Source: Rhizobium lentis (GTDB lineage: Bacteria > Pseudomonadota > Alphaproteobacteria > Rhizobiales > Rhizobiaceae). From it: DNA of 64,000 nucleotides. The stretch spans positions 2,071,001 to 2,135,000 of the forward strand of contig NZ_CP071454.1 in the NCBI RefSeq assembly GCF_017352135.1, in the 5' to 3' direction. Each line of letters begins with the position of its first letter. The first letter of the stretch is position 1. The position numbers were made by a program, and so were the translations under genes. Under the pieces are notes generated by a model. The model saw nothing but the letters and a program-made list of their open reading frames with translations. It was not told where the DNA came from and did not search any database. Shown piece after piece: positions 36,861 to 45,473 of this stretch.

Positions 36861-38441
36861 ATGAGCAACCTCTTCGACAGCGATTCGCCGACAAACCTTG
36901 CCGAATATTCGGTTTCGGAGCTTTCCGGTTCGATCAAGCGTACCGTCGAAACCGCATTCGACCAGGTTCGCGTGCGCGGTGAGATCTCCGGCTATCGCGG
37001 GCCGCACTCCTCGGGCCATGCCTATTTCGCGCTGAAGGACGATCGCGCCCGCATCGACGCCGTTATCTGGAAGGGCACTTTCTCGCGGCTGAAGTTCCGC
37101 CCCGAGGAGGGCATGGAGGTGATCGCCACCGGCAAGGTCACCACCTTTCCCGGCTCCTCGAAATATCAGATCGTCATCGAAACGCTGGAACCGGCAGGCG
37201 CCGGCGCGCTGATGGCGCTGATCGAGGAGCGCAAGCGCAAGCTCGGCGCCGAGGGCCTGTTCGACGCCGCCCGGAAGAAGCGGCTGCCCTTCATGCCGCA
37301 TGTGATTGGCGTCGTCACTTCGCCGACAGGCGCCGTGATCCGCGACATCCTGCACCGCATCTCCGATCGCTTTCCCGTGCATGTCATCGTCTGGCCGGTG
37401 AAGGTTCAGGGAGACGGGTCCGGCGAGGAGGTGGCAAACGCCATCCGTGGCTTCAATGCGCTGGAGCCGGCCGGCGCCATCCCGCGGCCTGACGTGCTGA
37501 TCGTGGCGCGCGGCGGCGGCAGCCTGGAAGATCTCTGGAGTTTCAACGACGAGATCGTCGTGCGCGCCGCTGCCGAAAGCCGGATCCCGTTGATCTCGGC
37601 CGTCGGTCACGAGACCGACTGGACGCTGATCGATTACGCCGCCGATGTCCGCGCCCCAACGCCGACCGGTGCGGCGGAAATCGCCGTGCCCGTCAAGGCG
37701 GAACTCGAGGCCCAGGCCGCCGCGCTTGCCGCGCGCCTGCAGGGCTGCATGAACCGGCAGATGGATCAGCGCCGCCAATCCGTCCGCGGTCTGATGCGGG
37801 CATTGCCGTCGCTGGATCAGCTTCTTGCTCTGCCGCGCCGGCGTTTTGATGAAGCGGCGGCCGGTCTTGGCCGCGGGTTGGAGCTCAACACCATCAACAA
37901 GCGCCGCGGCTTCGAGCGTATCGCCTCGCATCTGCGCCCGGACGTGCTCTCCAACCGCATCGCTGAACGCCGCCAGCTTCTGAGTGAGCGTATGGCGCGC
38001 GCCGAGCGCACCGTCGAGCGCCTGCTCGATCGCTCGAAATCCCGCATCGACCGCGCCGAAGCCATGCTCGCCTCGCTACCGGCGCGGCTGAAGACCCACA
38101 CCGACCGCAGTCGTGAGCGGATCGGCAACCTATCGCGCCACGCCGATACGGCGATCCGCCATCAGCTGACGCGTGCCCGCGCCGAACTTTCCGCGCAGGA
38201 CCGCGTGCTGCAGTCGCTCTCTTATAAGAACGTGCTGAAGCGCGGCTACGCCGTCATCCGCGATGAGGACAACAGGCCGGTCTCGCAGGCGTCGGCCCTC
38301 TCCGCCGGCATGGGCATCGCCATCGAATTTGCCGACGGCCGCGTCGGCGCTATGACGACCGAAGGCGGCTCGGCGCCTGCCAGCGCCAAGAAGCGCAACG
38401 CAAAACCGCCAGAGCCGCCCAAGCAGGGAAGTCTGTTCTAA
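36861..38441 (+). CDS. xseA: exodeoxyribonuclease VII large subunit
   Basis: The 526-residue protein starts [20 protein letters not shown] and has the N-terminal OB-fold ([20 protein letters not shown]), the catalytic domain ([59 protein letters not shown]) and a long coiled coil. With XseB it degrades single-stranded DNA from both ends. It runs into the next gene with two bases between. xseB is not in the window. Confidence 0.97.
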   Translation: MSNLFDSDSPTNLAEYSVSELSGSIKRTVETAFDQVRVRGEISGYRGPHSSGHAYFALKDDRARIDAVIWKGTFSRLKFRPEEGMEVIATGKVTTFPGSSKYQIVIETLEPAGAGALMALIEERKRKLGAEGLFDAARKKRLPFMPHVIGVVTSPTGAVIRDILHRISDRFPVHVIVWPVKVQGDGSGEEVANAIRGFNALEPAGAIPRPDVLIVARGGGSLEDLWSFNDEIVVRAAAESRIPLISAVGHETDWTLIDYAADVRAPTPTGAAEIAVPVKAELEAQAAALAARLQGCMNRQMDQRRQSVRGLMRALPSLDQLLALPRRRFDEAAAGLGRGLELNTINKRRGFERIASHLRPDVLSNRIAERRQLLSERMARAERTVERLLDRSKSRIDRAEAMLASLPARLKTHTDRSRERIGNLSRHADTAIRHQLTRARAELSAQDRVLQSLSYKNVLKRGYAVIRDEDNRPVSQASALSAGMGIAIEFADGRVGAMTTEGGSAPASAKKRNAKPPEPPKQGSLF

Positions 38442-38443
38442 CA

Positions 38444-39034
38444 ATGCGGATTCTGCTGGTACTCGCCCATCCGCTGCCGGAAAGTTTTGCCGCCTCGGTG
38501 GCGCGCACGGCTCGCGAGGCACTGGAAGCCTCCGGGCATGTCGTCGATCTCATCGATCTCTACGCTGAGGACTTCGATCCGCGCCTCTCCGAAGCCGAGC
38601 GCCGCGGTTACTTCGATATGCCCTACGATACCTCGGCCGTTGCCGACATCGTTGCCCGGCTGAAGGCGGCCGAAGGTCTCGTCCTCGTCTTTCCGCAGTG
38701 GTGGTTCAATTTCCCGGCGGTGCTGAAAGGATTCTTCGATCGCATCTTCGCGCCCGGCGTCGCCTTCACCCATGATGCCGCGGGCGGCCGTATCGTTCCC
38801 GAGCTCACCAATATCCGGCTGCTCTATGCGCTGACGACGACGGGTTCACCGTGGTGGCTGGTGCATCTCTATATGGGCGATCCCGTCCGCCGACTGCTGA
38901 AGCGCGGCATTGCCGCATTCTGTTCGAAGAAGCTCGTCTTCCGCATGCTGAGCCTGCACGACATGGACCGCGCGACGGAAGCCAGGCGCGCGGCGCATCT
39001 GGAGCGCGTCCGCAAGGCATTGGCCGCTGTCTGA
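38444..39034 (+). CDS. NAD(P)H-dependent oxidoreductase, flavodoxin-like fold
   Basis: The 196-residue protein starts MRILLVLAHPLPESFAASVA and has FPQWWFNFPAVLKGFFDRIF with the conserved W-[WF]-x-x-P-A-x-L-K-G motif of the MdaB/NQO family, which binds FAD or FMN and reduces quinones by two electrons. Its start follows the xseA stop by two bases, so it is cotranscribed. The MarR gene converges on it with no space between the stops. Confidence 0.92.
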   Translation: MRILLVLAHPLPESFAASVARTAREALEASGHVVDLIDLYAEDFDPRLSEAERRGYFDMPYDTSAVADIVARLKAAEGLVLVFPQWWFNFPAVLKGFFDRIFAPGVAFTHDAAGGRIVPELTNIRLLYALTTTGSPWWLVHLYMGDPVRRLLKRGIAAFCSKKLVFRMLSLHDMDRATEARRAAHLERVRKALAAV

Positions 39035-39532
39035 CTATTCGAAATCAGACAGGAATTTCTTGAGCAGCCGGTCGAACGCTGCCTTGTCTTCGGCCGTCAG
39101 ATTGCGCGTCAGCCGCTGCTGATTGGCGACATGGGCGCCGACCGCCTCTTCGACGGTCGCAAGCCCCTTATCCGTCAGCGTGATCAGCACGCTGCGCCTG
39201 TCCTGCGGATTGATGATGCGCTCGACGAAGCCGGCTTTCTCCAACTGGTCAATCCGGTTCGTCATCGTGCCGGAGCTCACCATCGTCATCTCCAGGAGCT
39301 CGCCCGGCGAAAGCCGATATGGGGCGCCTGAACGACGAAGTGTGGCCAGCACGTCGAAGGCCGGGGTGGACAGCCCGTGCTTCGATAGCACGGCTTCGAC
39401 TTCGCGGCCGAGATGGGTGCCGAGGCGCTTCAGGCGCCCGAGGATCCCCATCGGCTCGACGTCGAGATCCGGCCGCTCGCGCCGCCATTGTGCCAGGATC
39501 CTGTCGACGTGATCTTGCTTATCTTCAACCAT
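39035..39532 (-). CDS. MarR family transcriptional regulator
   Basis: The 165-residue protein carries the winged helix: GLSTPAFDVLATLRRSGAPY, LTPGELLE-like sequence (LSPGELLEMTMVSSGTMTNR), then LEKAGFVERIINPQDRRSVL as the wing with the DRR motif. An N-terminal extension precedes the domain. The divergent EamA exporter gene at 39615 lies across a perfect 18-bp palindrome, so it is the likely target along with the regulator itself. Confidence 0.94.
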   Translation of the reverse strand: MVEDKQDHVDRILAQWRRERPDLDVEPMGILGRLKRLGTHLGREVEAVLSKHGLSTPAFDVLATLRRSGAPYRLSPGELLEMTMVSSGTMTNRIDQLEKAGFVERIINPQDRRSVLITLTDKGLATVEEAVGAHVANQQRLTRNLTAEDKAAFDRLLKKFLSDFE

Positions 39533-39552
39533 GTCCCATCGATAGCAGTGGA

Positions 39553-39570
39553 TATCTTGACGTCAAGATA
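39553..39570. promoter_or_regulatory. MarR operator: perfect 18-bp palindrome
   Basis: TATCTTGACGTCAAGATA is a perfect inverted repeat in the space between the divergent MarR and EamA genes. A further half-site TATCTTGATA is at 39591-39600, 30 bp (about three helical turns) away, before the EamA start. Confidence 0.85.
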
Positions 39571-39614
39571 AAATACGTTTATGTTGGATTTATCTTGATA
39601 TAGAGATTCTTGAG

Positions 39615-40538
39615 ATGAAGACAAATTCGCGCTATTTCGCTGATGTGATGGCGACCGCTCTCGCTCCCGCTATCTGGGGCAGCACCTATTTCGTCACGAC
39701 GTCCTTCCTGCCGCAGGGTTATCCGCTGTCCGTCGCCATGCTGCGTGCTCTGCCGGCGGGTCTGCTTATCCTGCTCATTGTCCGGAAGTTGCCGACCGGG
39801 GTCTGGTGGGGCCGCGCCTTCATTCTCGGCGCGCTAAACTTCTCGTTCTTCTGGGCGATGCTTTTCGTTTCGGCCTATCGCCTTCCGGGTGGCGTCGCGG
39901 CGACCGTCGGCGCTGTGCAGCCGCTGATCGTCATCGCCTTGTCGCGCCTCTTCCTCGGCAAGCCGGTCCGCTTCCTCGCCGTTGTCGCCGGCCTGATCGG
40001 CATGGGAGGCGTCGCGCTGCTGGTGCTGACGCCGACTGCGGCGCTTGACCCCATCGGCGTCGTCGCCGGTCTCGCGGGTGCCGTCTCGATGGCCTTCGGC
40101 ACGGTGCTGACCCGTCACTGGCAGCCGCCCGTTTCCAGCCTTACTTTCACATCATGGCAATTGACCGCGGGCGGCATCCTGCTCGTGCCCGTCGCCTTAC
40201 TGCTGGAACCGGCGCTGCCGGTGCCGACGCCCGCCAATATTCTCGGCATCGCCTGGCTTGGCCTCATCGGCGCGGCCTTTACCTATCTGCTGTGGTTTCG
40301 CGGCCTGTCGCGCATCGAGCCCTCGGCCGCGGCATCGCTCGGCTTCCTGAGCCCCGTCGTTGCGACCCTTCTCGGCTGGCTGGCGCTCGGCCAGAGCCTG
40401 ACGCCGGCACAGCTTGCCGGCTTCGTCATGGTCCTTGCCAGCGTCTGGCTCAGTCAGCGCACAATGATGCCGAAGACGGACGGTGTCAGGCCCACTCGCC
40501 CTGCCGCATCACCGCAACCCGCGATCCGTCAGGCTTGA
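39615..40538 (+). CDS. EamA family transporter
   Basis: The 307-residue protein has ten hydrophobic segments in two EamA repeats (ALAPAIWGSTYFVTTSFLP, FWAMLFVSAYRLPGGVAATV, LGLIGAAFTYLLWFRGLSRI). It resembles the YdcZ/RhaT-like metabolite exporters of the DMT superfamily. The divergent MarR gene and operator suggest induction by a small molecule. Its 3' end overlaps the convergent aminopeptidase gene by 53 bases. Confidence 0.93.
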   Translation: MKTNSRYFADVMATALAPAIWGSTYFVTTSFLPQGYPLSVAMLRALPAGLLILLIVRKLPTGVWWGRAFILGALNFSFFWAMLFVSAYRLPGGVAATVGAVQPLIVIALSRLFLGKPVRFLAVVAGLIGMGGVALLVLTPTAALDPIGVVAGLAGAVSMAFGTVLTRHWQPPVSSLTFTSWQLTAGGILLVPVALLLEPALPVPTPANILGIAWLGLIGAAFTYLLWFRGLSRIEPSAAASLGFLSPVVATLLGWLALGQSLTPAQLAGFVMVLASVWLSQRTMMPKTDGVRPTRPAASPQPAIRQA

Positions 40539-41739
40539 CGCCGTCGATGTCGACCTTGTCCGAGCCGATCATCCAGTCGATATGGATCAGGCTGGAATTG
40601 CCGCCCTGTGCCTTGATCTGCTCCTGGCTCAGTGAAACGCCGTCGAGGAAGCACTTGGAATAGCACTGGCCGAGTGCGATGTGGCACGAGGCGTTTTCAT
40701 CGAACAGCGTGTTGTAGAACAGGATGCCGCTCGCCGAAATCGGCGAGGAGTGCGGCACCAGCGCCACTTCGCCGAGCCGGCGCGCGCCCTCGTCGGTATC
40801 GAGCACCTTGTTCAACACCTCCTCGCCGCGAGAGGCCTTGGCCTCGACGATGCGCCCGCCCTCGAAACGCACCTGGATATTGTCGATCAGCGTGCCCTGG
40901 TGCGACAGCGGCTTCGTGCTCGAGACATGGCCTTCGACGCGCAGCGCATGCGGCGTGGTGAAGACTTCCTCGGTGGGGATGTTCGGATTGCAGGTAATGC
41001 CGTTCTTGGCGGTGGAAGCGCCGCCGTGCCATTCATGCCCGTCGGCAAGGCCGACCGTCAGATCGGTGCCCGGTCCCTTGAAATGCAGCGAGGCGAAGCG
41101 TTCGCCGTTCAGCCAAGCGGAGCGCTTGGCAAGGTTGGCATTGTGTTCGGCCCAGGCAGCGACCGGGTCGTCGAGATCGACGCGCGAGGCGGCAAAGATC
41201 GCCTTGGCGAGCTTGGCGATTGCGATTGGTTCCGGATCATCGGGAAAAACCACCTTGGCCCAGGACGGGTTGGGATAGGAGACGATGTTCCAGTTGATGT
41301 CGAAATTCGAGATCTTTTCCAAGGCCGGCTTATAGGCGGTGGAGGTGGCGCGATTGGCGCGGCCGACCTTGCCGGCATCCTGCTCGGATAGCAGCATCGG
41401 ATTGTCGCCGGCGACCGCGAGGCGGGCCGCCCCGTTGGCATAGGCCTTGGCCATGCCCTCGTAGAGCCAGTCGGAGGCGCGGTCGAAGCTTTCGTCGCTG
41501 CCGTACTGGTAGCGCGCCAGCGTCGTTTCCTCGTCGGAGTAAAAAGCGCTCACCAGCCCGGCGCCCGCCTGATAGGCGTGTTTGGTGATGAGGCGAACGA
41601 GCGGCAGCGCCACAACAGGCGCAGTGATCACCAGATCCTGGCCCTTCCGCAGCTGCAGCCCGACCTTGACGGCGACTTCCGCGAGCTTCTCCAGCTTGAC
41701 GGGATCAACGGTGTTCTGGCTCTGGGGCATGAAAGTCAT
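40486..41739 (-). CDS. aminopeptidase, M29 family
   Basis: The 417-residue enzyme matches AmpS/PepS/aminopeptidase T: KLAEVAVKVGLQLRKGQDLV, RFASLHFKGPGTDLTVGLAD, NIPTEEVFTTPHALRVEGHV with metal-binding Glu, SRGEEVLNKVLDTDEGARRL and SSLIHIDWMIGSDKVDIDGV at the C-terminus with the metal His and Asp. It uses two metal ions to remove N-terminal residues in the cytoplasm. Its last 53 bases overlap the convergent EamA gene. Confidence 0.95.
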   Translation of the reverse strand: MTFMPQSQNTVDPVKLEKLAEVAVKVGLQLRKGQDLVITAPVVALPLVRLITKHAYQAGAGLVSAFYSDEETTLARYQYGSDESFDRASDWLYEGMAKAYANGAARLAVAGDNPMLLSEQDAGKVGRANRATSTAYKPALEKISNFDINWNIVSYPNPSWAKVVFPDDPEPIAIAKLAKAIFAASRVDLDDPVAAWAEHNANLAKRSAWLNGERFASLHFKGPGTDLTVGLADGHEWHGGASTAKNGITCNPNIPTEEVFTTPHALRVEGHVSSTKPLSHQGTLIDNIQVRFEGGRIVEAKASRGEEVLNKVLDTDEGARRLGEVALVPHSSPISASGILFYNTLFDENASCHIALGQCYSKCFLDGVSLSQEQIKAQGGNSSLIHIDWMIGSDKVDIDGVKPDGSRVAVMRQGEWA

Positions 41740-41768
41740 GGTTCAACCTGCCTTCTGTCATCGACGCT

Positions 41769-41880
41769 AGAGCAATTCCAGGAAAAGTGCGAAGCGGTTT
41801 TCCGTCCGGAATTGCGCAAATTCAAAAGATTAGAGCGGTTCTGCGCTTCCGTGAAAAGCTGAACCGCTCTAAGAGGCCCG
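41769..41880. repeat. rhizobial palindromic intergenic repeat, copy 3 (diverged)
   Basis: The order of blocks is that of copies 1 and 2: TAGAGCAATTCC, AAGCGGTTTTCCGTCCGGAA, TTCAAAAGATTAGAGCGGTT, then an inverted pair AGCGGTT...AACCGCTCT. The block TTCAAA-N-TTAGAGCG is shared by all three. It lies between the aminopeptidase and GST genes. Confidence 0.75.
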
Positions 41881-41930
41881 AAGACTTAGACCCGTTTGCG
41901 GCGAAAATGAAGGGCAGGGCTCACGATTTG

Positions 41931-41960
41931 AAAGCGGCCGGAGGCGATTCCGGCCGCTTT
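41931..41960. terminator. terminator of the GST gene
   Basis: AAAGCGGCCGG and CCGGCCGCTTT form an 11-bp stem with an 8-base loop, 10 bases after the GST stop on the minus strand. A- and T-runs at both ends allow action in both directions. Confidence 0.8.
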
Positions 41961-41970
41961 CAGCGCAGAC

Positions 41971-42654
41971 TCAAGCGGCCACGGACTGCTTGAGCAGGAC
42001 CGAATTATGCTTCTCCAGAAACTGCATCAGCCGCTGCGGATAATCCTCGCCGACGGCATCCTGCACACTCCCGCGCTCGGACAAGGCTTTCCGCCAGCGC
42101 GTCACCCGCTCCAGCCCGTCGAAGATGCCGCTGTTTCCCAGCCTGTCGAAAACATCGAAATACCGAAAGACCGGCGCGAAGACGGCGTCGACGAGGCTGA
42201 AATTTTTGCCGGAAAAATATGGGCCGTCGGCGAGCGCCCTTTCAAGCGTCGCGAATTTGGCGACGAGCGCCTCGCGCTTGGCGTCCAGTTGTTCCTTATC
42301 ACTGGCCGTTTCATAGCCCCAGAGATCGGAAAGCACGGACGAGCCGAATTCCATCCATCCGCGATGGCGGGCACGCGTCAGCGGGTCGGCGGGATGCAGC
42401 CCAGCACCCGGCTGCGTTTCCTCCAGATATTCGCAGATGACGCTGCTTTCGAATAATGCCTCTTCGCGGCCATCGTCCTCCTGAATCCGGAGCAGCGGCA
42501 CCTTGCCGAGCGGCGAAATTTTTAAGAACCAGTCCGGCTTGTCGGCGAGATCGATATTGATGCGCTCGAACGACACGCCTTTTTCATGAAGCGCGATCGC
42601 GGCGCGCTGCACGTAGGGGCAGAGGTGATGGCTGATGAGGGTAAGCTTGCGCAT
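41971..42654 (-). CDS. glutathione S-transferase family protein
   Basis: The 227-residue protein begins MRKLTLISHHLCPYVQRAAI, a thioredoxin fold with CPYV in the place of CPYC, then ISPLGKVPLLRIQEDDGREE with the cis-Pro and FESSVICEYLEETQPGAGLH with the ES glutathione motif. The C-terminal helical domain follows. The Cys suggests an omega- or beta-like enzyme acting by glutathione-mixed disulfide. ATG at 42654 is chosen. It is divergent from a MarR regulator with two inverted operator copies between. Confidence 0.94.
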   Translation of the reverse strand: MRKLTLISHHLCPYVQRAAIALHEKGVSFERINIDLADKPDWFLKISPLGKVPLLRIQEDDGREEALFESSVICEYLEETQPGAGLHPADPLTRARHRGWMEFGSSVLSDLWGYETASDKEQLDAKREALVAKFATLERALADGPYFSGKNFSLVDAVFAPVFRYFDVFDRLGNSGIFDGLERVTRWRKALSERGSVQDAVGEDYPQRLMQFLEKHNSVLLKQSVAA

Positions 42655-42697
42655 GAACAATTCTCCTGGCGGTTTGCAAAGGACGGCAGTGAGATCT

Positions 42698-42752
42698 ATG
42701 CAAATGCATCTAATACCGCTTGCAGCGGAATTCAAGATAGATGTAATTGCAT
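42698..42752. promoter_or_regulatory. paired MarR operator sites between GST and MarR genes
   Basis: ATGCAAATGCATCTA at 42698-42712 and its inverted copy TAGATGTAATTGCAT at 42738-42752 both fit ATGCAA-N3-CATCTA. They are 40 bp apart (about four helical turns). The second lies just before the MarR start at 42755. Confidence 0.75.
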
Positions 42753-42754
42753 TT

Positions 42755-43198
42755 ATGTCTGAGACTAGGTCGAAACCAAGCGAATCCGCCGTTTCAGCCT
42801 GGACGTGTATCATACGCGCCCGGGAGCGCTTGCTCGGCGCGATCGAAGCCGAATTGAAAGCGGCCGGCATGCCGCCGCTTGCCTGGTATGACGTGCTCTG
42901 GGAATTGGTCCGCTCACAAGACGGCAGGCTGCGGCCCTACGAGATCGAGGAGCGGACAGTGCTGGCGCAGTACAATCTTTCCCGGCTGATCGATCGGCTG
43001 GAAAGGGAGGGCCTTGTCCGGCGCGAAGTCTTCGCCGACGATGGCCGCGGCCGCTGGGTCGCAATTACCGATGCCGGCCGAACACTTCGCGCACGGATGT
43101 GGGCTGTCTATGCCGCAGCGATCGAGTCCCATGTCGGCAGCAAGCTTACTGAAGGCGAGGCGAAAAACATAACGGCGCTGCTCGCTCGTTTCCTCTGA
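42755..43198 (+). CDS. MarR family transcriptional regulator
   Basis: The 147-residue protein has MPPLAWYDVLWELVRSQDGR, then TVLAQYNLSRLIDRLEREGL as the recognition helix and VFADDGRGRWVAITDAGRTL as the wing. The ATG at 42755 is preferred since the upstream frame covers the operators. It is divergent from the GST gene and probably represses both. It is convergent with ybaK with the stops touching. Confidence 0.93.
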   Translation: MSETRSKPSESAVSAWTCIIRARERLLGAIEAELKAAGMPPLAWYDVLWELVRSQDGRLRPYEIEERTVLAQYNLSRLIDRLEREGLVRREVFADDGRGRWVAITDAGRTLRARMWAVYAAAIESHVGSKLTEGEAKNITALLARFL

Positions 43199-43672
43199 TC
43201 AGGCGATCAATGACGCGCCGACCGCTTTCAGCGCCTTCAGTGCATCCTTCGGATCGAGCCGCAGCTGCAGCCCGCGTTGACCGCCATTGATATAGACCAG
43301 CGGTTCGCCAAGGGTGGCCTCCTCGATCGCCGTCGGAACGACCTTCTTTTGGCCGAAGGGACTGATGCCGCCGACGTGATAGCCCGTCAGCCGCTCGGCA
43401 TCGGCCGGCTTCATCATATTGGCTGATTTGCCTCGGAAGGCGCTGGCGAGTTTCTTCATGCTGACTTCACGATCCGACGGCACCACGACGCAGACCGGCT
43501 TACCATCCACCTCCGCCATCAGCGTCTTCAGCACCCGATGCGGCGCTTCGCCCAAGGCTTCGGCCGCCTGCAGCCCGACGCGCTCGGCATTCGGGTCGTA
43601 ATCATAAGCGTGCACTGAAAAGGCGATGCCGGCCTGAGAAAGAACCTGTGTTGCGCGTGTGGTCTTGGACAT
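43199..43672 (-). CDS. ybaK: Cys-tRNA(Pro) deacylase
   Basis: The 157-residue protein of the YbaK/EbsC family has MSKTTRATQVLSQAGIAFSV, then RVLKTLMAEVDGKPVCVVVP with the active-site Lys, and TGYHVGGISPFGQKKVVPTA, the GxxSPxG loop. It hydrolyses mischarged Cys-tRNA-Pro. It lies seven bases after the stop of the ArsC-like gene on the same strand, so the two are cotranscribed. Confidence 0.95.
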   Translation of the reverse strand: MSKTTRATQVLSQAGIAFSVHAYDYDPNAERVGLQAAEALGEAPHRVLKTLMAEVDGKPVCVVVPSDREVSMKKLASAFRGKSANMMKPADAERLTGYHVGGISPFGQKKVVPTAIEEATLGEPLVYINGGQRGLQLRLDPKDALKALKAVGASLIA

Positions 43673-43679
43673 CTGCCTG

Positions 43680-44030
43680 TCAGTCGCCGAATGTGCCGGC
43701 ATAAATCTCCGGCTTGAAGCCGATCAAAAGCTTGCCTTCCGCCTCCAGCACCGGCCGCTTGATCATCGACGGCTGTTCGAGCATCAGCGCAATCGCCTTC
43801 TCCCTGCTCAGGCCCTCGCGCTCGGCCTCGGGCAGTTTGCGAAATGTGGTGCCGGCGCGGTTGAGCACCGTGTCGAGGCCGGCGCGGTCGATCCAGGCTT
43901 CGAGATGGGCGCGGTCGATACCAAGTGCCTTGTAATCGTGAAACTCATAGGCGACGTCGTGTTCTTCCAGCCAGCTGCGGGCTTTCTTCATCGTGTCGCA
44001 ATTCTTGATGCCATAGATGGTGACGTCCAT
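43680..44030 (-). CDS. ArsC/Spx family reductase-like protein, YffB type
   Basis: The 116-residue thioredoxin-fold protein begins MDVTIYGIKNCDTMKKARSW with a single N-terminal Cys at residue 11, then YKALGIDRAHLEAWIDRAGL and PSMIKRPVLEAEGKLLIGF. It is the YffB branch, not a true arsenate reductase; no ars genes are nearby. A glutathione-linked reductase role has been proposed for the family. It precedes ybaK by seven bases. Confidence 0.92.
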   Translation of the reverse strand: MDVTIYGIKNCDTMKKARSWLEEHDVAYEFHDYKALGIDRAHLEAWIDRAGLDTVLNRAGTTFRKLPEAEREGLSREKAIALMLEQPSMIKRPVLEAEGKLLIGFKPEIYAGTFGD

Positions 44031-44120
44031 GCCCGATCAGTCTCCCTGTGATGGCAGCGGGATAGCATGCGCGAGCGCCGGCGCAAACGCTGCGCGGCAT
44101 TTATCCCAAGCCGCGCCTGC

Positions 44121-45206
44121 TCAATTCTCCAGCGTGCCAGCCTTGCGTGCGGCCTTGCTGGGCTTGGCGCAGACGATCTTCATCAGATCGCCGCGCCGGC
44201 GCACCAGCCGATCGGAGGTTCGGGTCAGGATCAGCCCATCCTGCGGCGCCTGCAAATCGATGCTGCCATCAGGCTGACCCGGCCGGGTAACGATCGTCGC
44301 CAGGAGCGCGCCCGCCGCAACCCTGTCGCCGATCGTGTGATGGAAGAGCACGGCGCCGCCTTCGGGAGCGCGGATGATCTCGACATTGTCGAGCGGCACG
44401 GCGGGACCGGCAAACTCAGCCGGTGCAATCTTTTCGTCGCGAACGATGCCGCGGAGGGCAAGGAAACGCCAGAGCCCGTCCGTATCCCGCTTCGCCAGCA
44501 TCGGATCGACGTCGCGCTGGCCGCGCAGCTCGACGGTGACCGAAAGTCTGCCCGGCAGCCGGGACTGTCGTTCGCCGGGAATTTCATATTTCCATGCAAA
44601 TCCGACGGCCTCCTCGAAGGCCGAGCTTTCGCCATCCGAAAGCAGCACCGCCTGCATGTCGAGCGCGGCGGCGAGATCGGCCGCCTCCGGCCAGAAAGCC
44701 TCATCGAGATAGGCATATTGCAGGGATTCGTCGTCGCAATGCAGATCGAGGACAAGATCGGCGCCGAGCGCCATATGCAAGAGCTGTCGCTTCAGACTGT
44801 CGGTAGCCGGATAATCATCGAGGTCTTCGATCAGCGCCGCCCGATCGACAATGGAGACCAGCGGAAAATCCCGGTTGAAGTTGGTGCGGGAGCCGAGGTC
44901 GAAACGACCCTGCAATTCGCCGAAATGCGATTGCGCGGCCCCGATCGGGTTGGCCTGCGGCACGATGGTGATGTCGCCTGCGATCGCGCCTTCGCTTTCC
45001 GCCTGCCGCAGCCGCTCTGCGAGGAAATGCAGAAGCGCCGTTCCCGGCAACTCGTCGGCATGAAGCCCAGCCTGGACATAGATCTTCGGCGCCTTCGGAT
45101 CGCGGCCCGCAAACCGCAGCACCGGCAGCCGCCACGCCGTTCCCGGCGTATCGCCTGGGATGATGATCTCCGAAACGTCCATCCTGCCTTGCTCCGCGTT
45201 TGCCAT
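44121..45206 (-). CDS. succinylglutamate desuccinylase/aspartoacylase family (M14) amidohydrolase
   Basis: The 361-residue enzyme has KIYVQAGLHADELPGTALLH with the zinc-binding HxxE, RDFPL with the Arg region, DLHCDDESLQYAYLD with the third zinc ligand, and EFAGPAVPLDNVEIIRAPEG in the C-terminal beta domain. It is closest by pattern to DoeB/AAC2-like deacetylases. It may remove an acyl group from an N-acylated amino acid. No ectoine or arginine genes are adjacent. Confidence 0.88.
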   Translation of the reverse strand: MANAEQGRMDVSEIIIPGDTPGTAWRLPVLRFAGRDPKAPKIYVQAGLHADELPGTALLHFLAERLRQAESEGAIAGDITIVPQANPIGAAQSHFGELQGRFDLGSRTNFNRDFPLVSIVDRAALIEDLDDYPATDSLKRQLLHMALGADLVLDLHCDDESLQYAYLDEAFWPEAADLAAALDMQAVLLSDGESSAFEEAVGFAWKYEIPGERQSRLPGRLSVTVELRGQRDVDPMLAKRDTDGLWRFLALRGIVRDEKIAPAEFAGPAVPLDNVEIIRAPEGGAVLFHHTIGDRVAAGALLATIVTRPGQPDGSIDLQAPQDGLILTRTSDRLVRRRGDLMKIVCAKPSKAARKAGTLEN

Positions 45207-45473
45207 CCTGACGGCCCCTTCAGCTTTATGCGCGGAAATCTGGCGAGCGCAAGCCTCACGGACCGCATTCCGGCCTCAACCGTGCAACGGCCATCGTCTG
45301 ATTCGTCGCGCTTCCAAGGCATCATCGCCTGCCTCTCTGTTGACCAGTCGCCAGGATATTGGGCGAAGGAGAAAGGGCAAGAACAAAAAAAGAACGATGA
45401 TGCGCAAGAAACGGGTTGAAACAGGGGCTGCCTCGTATGATTCTCTGGGACATCGAAACACGGAGGCGATGTC

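Noticed and set aside
36657..37931. A 424-codon open frame opposite xseA
   Set aside because: It lies antisense to a clear xseA gene and shows no domain or ribosome site.
44067..45419. A 450-codon frame opposite the M14 amidohydrolase
   Set aside because: The opposite strand encodes all the zinc motifs of a known family; this frame has none.
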